Below are positions 26,470-35,906 of a DNA stretch of 64,000 nucleotides, one piece after another (within the stretch, counting starts at the first letter, position 1; every line of letters begins with the position of its first letter). Under the pieces are notes generated by a model that was not told the DNA's origin, searched no databases, and was given only the letters and a program-made list of their open reading frames with translations. Position numbers and translations under genes: made by a program. This DNA is from Mesorhizobium sp. WSM3862 (lineage in GTDB: Bacteria; Pseudomonadota; Alphaproteobacteria; Rhizobiales; Rhizobiaceae): the NCBI RefSeq assembly GCF_002294985.1, contig NZ_NSGE01000008.1, positions 1 to 64,000 on the forward strand. The letters are read 5' to 3'.

Positions 26470-26685
26470 GGTTGACCTCCCTTACCAGAGCCCATCAAGT
26501 GGTTGGCTCCAGCACTAAGCGCTCGATCGGTCGGCGACGCCAATCAATTTCACTGCGGCTGGGTTCTGCCTCGAAGGAATAGCCGAGCGCGCGGATGCGG
26601 CGCTTCTGCCTCTTCCCTCCGCACCCTCATTCGCGTATGCCCCGGGCAAATCCCGCCATCTCAGCGCAGTTTCCCGGACCGTCCC

Positions 26686-28308
26686 ATGATCCGTCTCGAA
26701 AATATCGGCAAGCAGAACGGCCGTCAGATTGTCTTCATCGAAGCCTCGGCCGCCCTGCAGAAGGGCGAGAAGGTCGGCCTCGTCGGCCCGAACGGCGCCG
26801 GCAAGACTACGCTCTTCCGCATGATCATCGGCCAGGAGCAGCCGGACGAAGGCCAAGTCTCGGTCGATCGCGGCGTTACCATCGGCTATTTCAGTCAGGA
26901 TGTCGGTGACATGGAGGGGATGAGCGCCGTCGCCGAGGTGATGGAAGGCGCCGGCCCGGTGAGCGCCGTCGCAGCCGAGATGCGCGAGCTCGAGAACGCC
27001 ATGGGCGATCCCGACCGCGCCGACGAGATGGACGCGATCATCGAGCGCTATGGCGAGTTGCAGCACCGCTTCGAGGAACTCGACGGCTATGCGCTCGACG
27101 GCCGCGCCCGCGAGGTGCTCGACGGCCTCGGCTTCTCCCAGGAGATGATGGACGGCGACGTTGCAAAACTCTCCGGCGGCTGGAAGATGCGCGTCGCGCT
27201 CGCCCGTATCCTGCTGATGCGGCCCGACGTCATGCTGCTCGACGAGCCGAGCAACCATCTCGATCTTGAGAGCCTGATCTGGCTGGAGAAATTCCTCAAG
27301 GACTATGACGGCGCGCTGCTGATGACCTCGCATGACCGCGAGTTCATGAACCGCATCGTTTCGAAGGTGATCGAGATCGACGCCGGCGGGCTCACCTCCT
27401 ATTCCGGCAACTACGAATTCTACCAGGAGCAGCGGGCGCTGGCCGACAAGCAGCTGCAGGCGCAGTTCGACCGCCAGCAGGCGATGCTTGCCAAGGAGAT
27501 CGCCTTCATCGAGCGCTTCAAGGCGCGCGCCTCGCACGCCGCCCAGGTGCAGAGCCGGGTGAAGAAGCTCGACAAGATCGACCGCATCGAGCCGCCCAAG
27601 CGTCGCCAGACGGTGGCCTTCGAGTTCCAGCCTGCGCCGCGCTGCGGCGAGGACGTGGCGACGCTGAAGGGCATCCACAAATCCTATGGCAGCCGCTCGA
27701 TCTATGCCGGCCTCGACTTCCAGATCCGCCGCCGCGAGCGCTGGTGCGTGATGGGCGTCAACGGCGCCGGCAAGTCGACGCTTTTGAAGCTCGTGGCCGG
27801 CGCCTCCGAGCCGGATGAGGGCTCGGTGGCGCGCGGTCCGAGCGTCAAGATGGGCTATTTCGCCCAGCACGCCATGGAACTGCTCGACGGCGAGCGCACC
27901 GTGTTTCAGACGCTGGAAGACAATTTCCCGCAGGCCGGCCAGGCGCCGCTCAGGGCTTTAGCCGGCTGCTTCGGCTTTTCCGGCGACGAGATCGAGAAGA
28001 AGTGCCGCGTGCTCTCGGGCGGCGAGAAGGCAAGGCTGGTCATGGCGCTGATGCTGTTCGATCCGCCGAACCTTCTGGTGCTCGACGAGCCGACCAACCA
28101 CCTCGACATGGCGACCAAGCAGATGCTGATCGAGGCGCTGGCGCAATATGAAGGCACGATGCTGTTCGTCTCGCACGACCGCCATTTCCTGTCCGCACTA
28201 TCGAACCGCGTGCTGGAGCTCACGCCGGATGGCATCCACACCTATGGCGGCGGCTATACGGAATATGTCGCCAGGACGGGGCAAGAGGCACCGGGGCTGA
28301 GGGGGTAG
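26686..28308 (+). CDS. ABC-F family ATP-binding protein
   Basis: This 540-residue soluble protein has two ABC domains in tandem and no membrane part. Walker A motifs are GPNGAGKTT and GVNGAGKST; signatures are LSGGW and LSGGE; Walker B motifs are MLLDEPSNHLDL and LVLDEPTNHLDM. Between them lies the basic interdomain linker (RQQAMLAKEIAFIERFKARAS). ABC-F proteins act on the ribosome as translation factors. ATG 26686 gives the canonical start MIRLENI; the frame upstream is shadow. Subfamily assignment (Uup, YbiT or YheS type) needs alignment. Confidence 0.93.
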   Translation: MIRLENIGKQNGRQIVFIEASAALQKGEKVGLVGPNGAGKTTLFRMIIGQEQPDEGQVSVDRGVTIGYFSQDVGDMEGMSAVAEVMEGAGPVSAVAAEMRELENAMGDPDRADEMDAIIERYGELQHRFEELDGYALDGRAREVLDGLGFSQEMMDGDVAKLSGGWKMRVALARILLMRPDVMLLDEPSNHLDLESLIWLEKFLKDYDGALLMTSHDREFMNRIVSKVIEIDAGGLTSYSGNYEFYQEQRALADKQLQAQFDRQQAMLAKEIAFIERFKARASHAAQVQSRVKKLDKIDRIEPPKRRQTVAFEFQPAPRCGEDVATLKGIHKSYGSRSIYAGLDFQIRRRERWCVMGVNGAGKSTLLKLVAGASEPDEGSVARGPSVKMGYFAQHAMELLDGERTVFQTLEDNFPQAGQAPLRALAGCFGFSGDEIEKKCRVLSGGEKARLVMALMLFDPPNLLVLDEPTNHLDMATKQMLIEALAQYEGTMLFVSHDRHFLSALSNRVLELTPDGIHTYGGGYTEYVARTGQEAPGLRG

Positions 28309-28356
28309 GGCGGCGCTCTGACCTCCGAGCGTAGTAGCGTGGAGAAGCCTTGACCC

Positions 28357-28380
28357 GTCGGCAGGACAGAGGGGGCGCGA
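28357..28380. repeat. partial copy of palindromic intergenic repeat
   Basis: GTCGGCAGGACAGAGGGGGC matches the right half of the repeat core seen elsewhere. It lies between the converging ABC-F and htpG genes. Confidence 0.6.
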
Positions 28381-28467
28381 AGAATCGCGACCGATCTCAC
28401 CCTTGCGCCACCTCCTCGTGAGAAGTCACGGCAGGATCCGGGCTCCGTGAGGCGCCCAACGCCCCCA

Positions 28468-30360
28468 CTACTCCCTCGCCAAACCGCGCTCGATCAGGCG
28501 AGCAAGCCGCGCCGAAAACGCCCTGGCATCGGCCGGCTTGTCGCCGTCCAGCACGCGCGCCTCGTCGTAAAGCAGATGCGCGGCGTCTTCCTTGAAAGCG
28601 CGCTCGCCGTCGCCGAGCTTCGCCAGCGCCGTGACGCGCTCGTGCCGCGGGTTGATCTCGAGGATCGGCTTCGCCGCCTTGTCGAGGCGGCCGGCCGCGT
28701 TGAGCAGCCGCTCGAACTGGCGGTCGGGACCGTGCTCGGGCGCGACCAGGCAGACCGCGCTTTCAGTCAGGCGGTCGGAGGCCTTCACGTCCGAGACCTC
28801 GTCTCCCAGCGCCGTCTTCACGAAGGCCAGGAAGGTCGCGATTTCGGACGAGATTTCGGCATCCGGCTTGGACGCAGTGTCGAGCAGCGTGATCTCCGAC
28901 AGTTCGGCCGCGCCCTGCGTTACCGATCTGAACGGCTTGCCGTCGAATTCCGGCGCCATCGTCGTCCAGAAACTGTCGACCGGATCGGTCAAAAGCAGCA
29001 CTTCGATACCGCGCGCCCGGAACCCTTCGAGCTGCGGCGAGGCCTCGAGCCGGGCGCGGTCTTCCCCGGCCATGAAGAAGATCGCCTTCTGCCCTTCCTT
29101 CATTGCGGCGACATAATCGGCCAGGCTGCGCAGCGCTTCGCCGGAAGCGGTCGAGCGGAAGCGGGCGAGCTTCAGCAGCTGCTCGCGCCGCTCGTAGTCC
29201 TCGTAGAGCCCCTCCTTGAGCACGACGCCGAAATTCTCCCAGATCTTGGCGTAGGCCTCGGCATCGTTATCGGCCGTTTTAGCGAGGTCGCCGAGGACGC
29301 GGTTGGTGACACCCTTGCGGATCGCGGCGAGCAGCGGGCTTTCCTGGATCATCTCGCGCGAGACGTTGAGCGGCAGATCGGCGGAATCGACCAGGCCGCG
29401 GACGAAGCGCAGATAGCGCGGCAACACGTCGGCATCGTCGGTGATGAAGACGCGCCGCACGTAGAGCTTCATACGACCCTTGCGGTCCTGGTCGAAGAGA
29501 TCGAACGGACGCGAGCCCGGCACGAAGGCAAGCGCGCTGTATTCGTGCCGACCCTCGGCGCGGAAGTGGATGGTGGCGGCCGGCTCGTCATACTGGCCGG
29601 CGATGCTGCGGTAGAAGTCGGTATATTCCTCGGGCTTTATGTCGCTCTTCGGCCTCACCCAGAGCGCCGTGCCGTCGGCGATATCGCGCGGCTCGGCGCC
29701 CGGCTTCTCAACAAGCGTGATCGGCACCGGCACGTGGCCGGACTGCGACTTCGCCAGCCCTTCGAGCCGGTAAGGCGTGGTGTAGGAACTCGCATCGTCC
29801 ATCAGATGCAGCACGACGCGCGTGCCGCGCCTGGGAGCTGCCGCAAGCGGCACGGGAGCGATCTCGTAGGTGCCCTTGCCGTCGGAAGACCAGCGCCAGG
29901 CTTCCTCGCTGCCGGCCTGCCGGCTGATGACATCGACATGATCGGCCACCATGAAAGCGGAGTAGAAGCCGACGCCGAACTGGCCGATGAGTTGCGAGTC
30001 CTCAGTCGCCTTGCCGGCCTCGACGCGCTCGATGAAGGCACGGGTGCCGGAGCGTGCTATGGTGCCCAGAGCCTCGGCCATCTCCTCGCGGCCCATGCCG
30101 ATGCCGTTGTCCTCGACGGCAAGCTGCTTGTTGTCGGGGTCGGCCGAAATGGTGATGCGCGGCTTTGCGTCCTCGCCCAGCAGCTCGGGACGGGTGATCG
30201 CTTCGAAGCGCAGCTTCTCGCACGCGTCCGCGCCGTTGGAGATCAGCTCGCGCAGGAAGACTTCCCGGTCCGAATAGACCGAATGCACCATCATGTGCAG
30301 CAGCCGCGAGACATCCGCCTCGAATGTCCTGGTTTCCGTCGTCTTGGTATCCGTCGTCAT
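28468..30360 (-). CDS. htpG: molecular chaperone HtpG (Hsp90)
   Basis: This 630-residue GHKL-ATPase chaperone has N-terminal signatures FLRELISNGADACEKLR, the nucleotide motif DNGIGM, and GQFGVGFYSAFMVADHV. The middle domain contains VRRVFITDDA and LRFVRGLVDSADLPLNVSRE, and the C-terminal dimerisation domain is complete. Its length matches bacterial HtpG. It is the most downstream member of a chaperone island with groESL on the same strand, 271 bases from groEL with repeats between. It acts in the cytoplasm on stress-damaged clients. Confidence 0.97.
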   Translation of the reverse strand: MTTDTKTTETRTFEADVSRLLHMMVHSVYSDREVFLRELISNGADACEKLRFEAITRPELLGEDAKPRITISADPDNKQLAVEDNGIGMGREEMAEALGTIARSGTRAFIERVEAGKATEDSQLIGQFGVGFYSAFMVADHVDVISRQAGSEEAWRWSSDGKGTYEIAPVPLAAAPRRGTRVVLHLMDDASSYTTPYRLEGLAKSQSGHVPVPITLVEKPGAEPRDIADGTALWVRPKSDIKPEEYTDFYRSIAGQYDEPAATIHFRAEGRHEYSALAFVPGSRPFDLFDQDRKGRMKLYVRRVFITDDADVLPRYLRFVRGLVDSADLPLNVSREMIQESPLLAAIRKGVTNRVLGDLAKTADNDAEAYAKIWENFGVVLKEGLYEDYERREQLLKLARFRSTASGEALRSLADYVAAMKEGQKAIFFMAGEDRARLEASPQLEGFRARGIEVLLLTDPVDSFWTTMAPEFDGKPFRSVTQGAAELSEITLLDTASKPDAEISSEIATFLAFVKTALGDEVSDVKASDRLTESAVCLVAPEHGPDRQFERLLNAAGRLDKAAKPILEINPRHERVTALAKLGDGERAFKEDAAHLLYDEARVLDGDKPADARAFSARLARLIERGLARE

Positions 30361-30419
30361 TCAGAATCTTCCCACATAGTAACTCTGGCCCGTCGCGCCG
30401 CGGCGTGTCGAAGCTGCCG

Positions 30420-30465
30420 ATCTCCGCCGATGAGGGGAGATGTCCGACAGGACAAAGGGGGCGCT
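30420..30465. repeat. copy of palindromic intergenic repeat
   Basis: The sequence reads GAGGGGAGATGTCCGACAGG then ACAAAGGGGGCGCTC, a near match to the core at 37106-37157. It lies between htpG and groEL. Confidence 0.75.
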
Positions 30466-30563
30466 CCCGCCAGCCGATCTGTCGCGGAGTGCTTTCTCGC
30501 TTTTCCGGTTCTTGTCAATTCAGAAGGGTGCCGTTTCCCTCGCGCTCCCTTTTGCCCTGCCGA

Positions 30564-30602
30564 CCAATCTCCCCCAATTTGAACCCTGTCGGGGGAGATT
30601 GG
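30564..30602 (-). terminator. perfect 12-bp inverted repeat just downstream of groEL
   Basis: CCAATCTCCCCC (30564-30575) pairs exactly with GGGGGAGATTGG (30591-30602). It lies 30 bases past the groEL stop on the minus strand and could stabilise the mRNA 3' end or terminate transcription, although no T-run follows. The arms also belong to the palindromic intergenic repeat family. Confidence 0.5.
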
Positions 30603-30631
30603 CTGTGTCGGCGCCGCGCCTCCCCAGCGTC

Positions 30632-32260
<1,629 letters not shown>

Positions 32261-32312
32261 TGGAACACTCCTTCAGCAGGCAGCTTTCATTCACCGGATC
32301 GGGTGGGCCGGT

Positions 32313-32627
32313 TCAAGCCGCTTTTCCCAACGCCGATGTCTGCTCGACCACACCCATCACGTCGCTTTCCTTCATGATGAGCAGGTCTTCACCGTTGAGC
32401 TTGATTTCGGTGCCGGACCACTTGCCGAACAGGATGCGGTCGCCGACTTTGACGTCGAGGGGAATGAGCTTGCCGCTCTCGTCGCGCGCGCCGGAACCGA
32501 CGGCGATGATCTCGCCTTCCTGCGGCTTCTCCTTCGCCGTGTCCGGGATGATGATGCCGCCGGCCGTCTTCTCCTCGGCCTCGACGCGGCGGACCAGAAC
32601 GCGGTCATGCAATGGATGGAACTTCAT
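32313..32627 (-). CDS. groES: co-chaperonin GroES (Hsp10)
   Basis: This 104-residue protein begins MKFHPLHDRVLVRRVEAEEK. It has the mobile loop ekTAGGIIIPDTAKEK and roof region KVGDRILFGKWSGTEI. ATG 32627 behind AAGGAGAACGAT is the canonical start; the open frame to 32786 is non-coding leader. It is the first gene of the groESL operon and caps GroEL. A CIRCE element lies about 150 bases upstream. Confidence 0.98.
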   Translation of the reverse strand: MKFHPLHDRVLVRRVEAEEKTAGGIIIPDTAKEKPQEGEIIAVGSGARDESGKLIPLDVKVGDRILFGKWSGTEIKLNGEDLLIMKESDVMGVVEQTSALGKAA

Positions 32628-32773
32628 ATCGTTCTCCTTCGGGACAAACAGATTTTGAGAGGTTCCTCCACTCCGGACCGGAAGGACCGGAGCGGGGCTC
32701 GCGATCCTTTTCGGCCTCGCGCATGTGGATTTGGTTTTGCACGCGCCGGTTTCAAGAGGCCGCAAGAAATTTT

Positions 32774-32800
32774 TTGGCACTCGCAACAGCCGAGTGCTAG
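32774..32800 (-). promoter_or_regulatory. CIRCE element (HrcA operator) upstream of groESL
   Basis: Read on the minus strand, the site is CTAGCACTC, nine bases, then GAGTGCCAA; on the plus strand it is TTGGCACTC-N9-GAGTGCTAG. It differs from the consensus TTAGCACTC-N9-GAGTGCTAA at only one base in each arm. CIRCE binds the HrcA repressor and links groESL to heat stress. Its position 147 bases before the groES start is suitable for a promoter with a leader. Confidence 0.93.
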
Positions 32801-32884
32801 CGCCGTGAAAACAAAGGTAATTATGCAGCTTTGACGGGCACGTCCCGGACCCTTGACGGCAAAGGAATCAATTCCCAAATCGAA

Positions 32885-32974
32885 CCTGCCGGCGCCTGAA
32901 GTGGCCGGCAAGGTCAAGGAGCGCCGCTGCCTTGGCGCTCCTCGTATCTATGTTGCTCAATGGAGGATGTAGCT
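32885..32974 (+). ncRNA. ROSE-type RNA thermometer in the hsp20 leader
   Basis: Three successive hairpins precede the small heat-shock gene. The first pairs CCTGCCGGC (32885-32893) with GCCGGCAAGG (32904-32913). The second pairs AGGAGCGCC (32917-32925) perfectly with GGCGCTCCT (32934-32942). The third pairs TTGCTC (32953-32958) with the Shine-Dalgarno GAGGA (32963-32967) around a four-base loop and a bulged G. The last matches the conserved UUGCU/AGGA pairing of ROSE elements, which melts at high temperature and frees the ribosome binding site. Confidence 0.82.
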
Positions 32975-33445
32975 ATGAGAACCAGTTTCGACTTTTCTCC
33001 CCTGTTCCGGTCGAGCATCGGCTTCGATCGAATGCTGAACGCGCTCGAGACCGCAAGCCGCATCGAAACCGCTGACAACTGGCCGCCCTACGATATCGCC
33101 AAGAGCGGCGAGGACGACTACCGCATCACCATGGCCCTGGCAGGCTTCAGCCAGGACGAACTGGCCATTACCCAGGAGCAGAACATGCTGATGGTTTCTG
33201 GCCAAAAGGCAGGCGAGGACAACGGCGAGTACCTGCATCGCGGCATTGCCGGCCGCGCATTCCAGCGTCGCTTCGAGCTTGCCGATCACGTCAAGGTCGT
33301 CGATGCGAGCCTCGTCAACGGCCTGCTGACAATCGACCTCAAACGCGAGATCCCGGAAGAAATGAAGCCGCGCCGGATCGAGATCACGGCGGACAAATCA
33401 TCGCCAAAGGCCGCGACAAAGAAAATCGAGGCCGAGGCGGCCTGA
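32975..33445 (+). CDS. small heat-shock protein Hsp20 (IbpA-like, class A)
   Basis: This 156-residue protein has an N-terminal FDFSPLFRSSIGFDRML as in IbpA-type Hsp20 of rhizobia and a full alpha-crystallin domain (about residues 38-135, with YDIAKSGEDDYRITMALAGF and LADHVKVVDASLVNGLLTI). The C-terminal I-x-I is RRIEITA. ATG 32975 is preferred over ATG 32960 because GGAGGA falls seven bases before it and is the anti-SD target of the ROSE hairpin. It prevents aggregation of denatured proteins. A second, different hsp20 follows 104 bases downstream. Confidence 0.95.
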   Translation: MRTSFDFSPLFRSSIGFDRMLNALETASRIETADNWPPYDIAKSGEDDYRITMALAGFSQDELAITQEQNMLMVSGQKAGEDNGEYLHRGIAGRAFQRRFELADHVKVVDASLVNGLLTIDLKREIPEEMKPRRIEITADKSSPKAATKKIEAEAA

Positions 33446-33468
33446 GCCTTCTCGCCGCGCTTTGCGCC

Positions 33469-33495
33469 AAGCGCCGGGTGATGTTCCCGGCGCTT
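33469..33495 (+). promoter_or_regulatory. 10-bp perfect hairpin between the two hsp20 genes
   Basis: AAGCGCCGGG (33469-33478) pairs with CCCGGCGCTT (33486-33495) around a seven-base loop. No T-run follows, so it is more likely an mRNA processing or stability element, or an attenuating structure in the leader of the second hsp20 gene, than a terminator. Confidence 0.5.
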
Positions 33496-33513
33496 GAGGG
33501 CATTGTCTTCCGG

Positions 33514-33543
33514 ATGAACAGAAAGGAGATGAACAGAAAGGAG
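33514..33543 (+). repeat. 15-bp tandem direct repeat containing start codon and Shine-Dalgarno
   Basis: ATGAACAGAAAGGAG occurs twice back to back, directly before the ATG of the second hsp20 gene. Both repeat ATGs are in frame with the gene, and each unit ends in AAGGAG. The result is three in-frame candidate starts. Confidence 0.9.
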
Positions 33544-33549
33544 GAAAAA

Positions 33550-34059
33550 ATGAGTGTTCGTGATCTGATTCCCTGGGGCCGAAACAATGGCAACCAGGTT
33601 CCAAGTGTCTTCCGCGACGGCGAACGCGATCCTTTCCTGTCGCTGCATCGCGAGGTGAATCGGCTGTTCGACGACGTCTTCCGGGGTTTCGGTTCCGGCT
33701 TGCCATCCCTAGGCGGCGTATCAGCCTTTGGTGCCGGCTGGCCGAGCGTTGAGATCTCCGACAACGAGAAGGAGATCAAGGTGGCGGCCGAAGTCCCGGG
33801 CCTGGACGAGAAGGACATCGAGGTGCTGCTTGATGATGGCGTGCTGACGCTGAAGGGTGAAAAGCGCTCCGAGACGGAGGACAAGGAGCGGCAGTTCTCC
33901 GAGCGCATCTATGGCCGCTTCGAGCGTCGAATCCCGCTGGGCTACGAGATCGAAGAAGACAAGATCGATGCCCGCTTCAAGAACGGCGTGCTGACGGTAA
34001 TGCTGCCCAAGACCGCGAAGGCACAGTCGCAGGCCAAGCGTATCGAAATCAAGAGCTGA
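33550..34059 (+). CDS. small heat-shock protein Hsp20 (class C-like)
   Basis: This 169-residue protein begins MSVRDLIPWGRNN and has a Phe/Gly-rich N-terminal arm (LFDDVFRGFGSGLPSL). The alpha-crystallin domain (about residues 60-155) contains VEISDNEKEIKVAAEVPGLD and LTLKGEKRSE. The C-terminus ends KRIEIKS with the I-x-I motif. It is clearly divergent from the upstream Hsp20 and belongs to the other rhizobial class. ATG 33550 follows AAGGAGGAAAA; two further in-frame ATGs lie in the tandem repeat. It is co-oriented with, and likely co-transcribed with, the first hsp20 gene. Confidence 0.95.
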   Translation: MSVRDLIPWGRNNGNQVPSVFRDGERDPFLSLHREVNRLFDDVFRGFGSGLPSLGGVSAFGAGWPSVEISDNEKEIKVAAEVPGLDEKDIEVLLDDGVLTLKGEKRSETEDKERQFSERIYGRFERRIPLGYEIEEDKIDARFKNGVLTVMLPKTAKAQSQAKRIEIKS

Positions 34060-34068
34060 TGCCTGGAT

Positions 34069-34100
34069 GCAGGGGTTGGACCGACGGGTCCGGCCCCTGC
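34069..34100 (+). terminator. hairpin after the hsp20 genes
   Basis: GCAGGGGTTGGACC (34069-34082) pairs with GGTCCGGCCCCTGC (34087-34100) over 14 positions, counting two G-U pairs, around the loop GACG. It begins nine bases after the hsp20 stop. There is no T-run, but the position suits a 3'-end structure of the operon. Confidence 0.6.
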
Positions 34101-34436
34101 GGCATGACGGAACCTCGGCGCTAGATGGAACGGCCAACGCTGGCGTGGGTGCTGGCTGGAGCGTGGAACGGCTCCCTTTCCAACGAGTGATCCGCCCGCA
34201 GCGAGGCGCCAGATGCTCGCTTGCGGCTCGATGACGTGCGGCCGACGCAGGCCATTCTAACCGTTTACCGCGCTGAGCGCAGATGCCGCTGACGGAACAC
34301 CGCGCAAGCCTCTGGAAATCCGTGATAACCTTAATTCCTTCCTTCTTTTGGTCAGGCTTCCCGTACGGAACGTTAAGGGCTAGATTAGCAATTCGTTAAG
34401 TAATACGGCGGGTGTGAGCGTAACAGGTGTGCCGTT
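34101..34436. other. intergenic region before the coiled-coil gene
   Basis: No gene is supported. Near 34373-34387 the sequence TTAAGGGCTAGATTA is a one-mismatch match to the CtrA pattern TTAA-N7-TTAA, and TTAAGTAA follows at 34396. This is only suggestive of cell-cycle control of the next gene. Confidence 0.4.
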
Positions 34437-35864
34437 ATGAATTTCAAATCCCTGATCAAACGGGCCGAGGACGTAGACAAGGAATTTCAAGAGCTCCAGT
34501 CGGATCTGGCTGAGGCTTTCGAAGAATGTCTTTCGGCTGACGAAGAGACGTCCCCGGGATACGATTCTGCCGCCGACCTGGCGGCAAGCGAGGAGGATCC
34601 GCCGGGCGAGACCCAGTCCGAGGCTTCCGCCTCCCGGCTGACGCCGCACACCCAGACACGGTTGGCCGCCTTGGAAGCCGTTTCCGGACTCTTCCGCGAC
34701 GGACAGGGTCATCTGGAGGAGATCGGGTCAAGGCTGGCCGAGATCGCCACAGCGCACCACATGACGCGCGATATCCTGAACGCCCTGCATCGCGATGCGC
34801 TGCGCGCCAATGAGCTGGAGCTGGAGAACGCCGCTCTGGGCGCCGAACACAAGGCCTTGTCGGAACAATTGCTTGACGCTACGCGCAAGCAGCGCGAACG
34901 CGACGGCGCGGCCGAGGCCTGGCAGCAGCGCGAGGCAAGTCTCGTCCAGGACAGGGAGTCGCTGCGCGAGGCGCTTGCAGCGGTGCGGCTCGAAATGGTC
35001 GAGATGGGCAATGAGAGCGCCAGGCGCGAGGCTGAGTTCGGTGAGATCGTCAAGACCCTGACGGCCAAGACCGTCGAAGCCGACAGGCGCGCTGTCGAGA
35101 ACAAGCTGCTGCGCGAGAAGCAGGTCGGGCTTTCGATCGAGCTGGAGCAGGCGCAAAAGCGCGAGGCCGAGGCCCGGCACAAATTCGACGAGTTCGCGGC
35201 GACCCACGCCAACGAAGCCACGCGCGTTGCCGAACTGATGGCCCAACTCGGTAGCCACGAGAAGGAGGAGGCCCGGCTGCAGAAATCGTTGGAGACGACG
35301 CAGGCCAAGCTTGCCGAGGTAACCGAAGCCGCCCGCATTGCCGAAAGCGATGGCGCGGCGGAGCTTGCGCGGAGCCGGGCGGAGCTGCGCGGCTTGCGCT
35401 CCGAAATCCAGGAGCTGCAATCGCGGCTCGAGCAGGCCTCCATCGACAAGACCGATGCGGTCGCCGAGGCGACAGGACTGAGGGCGCAGTTGAATGACGC
35501 CGTGACCGAGCGGCAGATCGCGGAAGAGAAGCTTGCCGTTCTCAGGAACGAGAGCGAATTGGACAAGAAGAATTTGTCGGTGATCAGCACCAATCTCTCG
35601 CAGCTATCGCTGCAGCAGGCGTCGGAGCAGATCCAGCTCGATATCCAGAAACAGGAATGCGAGGACCTGCGCGCCGAGGTCGAGACGCTGAATACCCGCA
35701 TCAAGGAGCTGCTGCCTTACGAGCGGCTGCACAGGGTGACGGACGCCCGGGCTCGGCAGGATGTTGTGCCCGTGACGAATGGGCATGTCACCAACGGGCA
35801 TATCGTGGAGCCGGCGCGGCCCACCGCCAGGCGCCGGCGCAACATGAGGGCCGCCGCGAGCTGA
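34437..35864 (+). CDS. long coiled-coil protein of unknown function
   Basis: This 475-residue protein has no signal peptide or membrane helix. After an acidic N-terminus (residues 1-60), heptad-rich sequence runs from about residue 75 to 430 (for example EELAL-type repeats, RLEQASIDKTDAVAE, NTRIKELLPYERL). A basic tail ends PTARRRRNMRAAAS. The composition and uninterrupted coiled coil resemble filament-forming or scaffold proteins such as crescentin or FilP, but no specific family is recognised. It is monocistronic, preceded by a possible CtrA-like site and followed by a converging exported-protein gene. A structural or polar-scaffold role is inference only. Confidence 0.75.
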   Translation: MNFKSLIKRAEDVDKEFQELQSDLAEAFEECLSADEETSPGYDSAADLAASEEDPPGETQSEASASRLTPHTQTRLAALEAVSGLFRDGQGHLEEIGSRLAEIATAHHMTRDILNALHRDALRANELELENAALGAEHKALSEQLLDATRKQRERDGAAEAWQQREASLVQDRESLREALAAVRLEMVEMGNESARREAEFGEIVKTLTAKTVEADRRAVENKLLREKQVGLSIELEQAQKREAEARHKFDEFAATHANEATRVAELMAQLGSHEKEEARLQKSLETTQAKLAEVTEAARIAESDGAAELARSRAELRGLRSEIQELQSRLEQASIDKTDAVAEATGLRAQLNDAVTERQIAEEKLAVLRNESELDKKNLSVISTNLSQLSLQQASEQIQLDIQKQECEDLRAEVETLNTRIKELLPYERLHRVTDARARQDVVPVTNGHVTNGHIVEPARPTARRRRNMRAAAS

Positions 35865-35906
35865 GGGAAGGATGTCTAGCCAGCTCGGCGCCTCACCGCT
35901 CTGGGC

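Noticed and set aside
26515..27870. Minus-strand open frame of 451 codons opposite the ABC-F gene
   Set aside because: It is a shadow. The plus strand carries both ATPase domains intact, and the composition of the minus frame is not protein-like.
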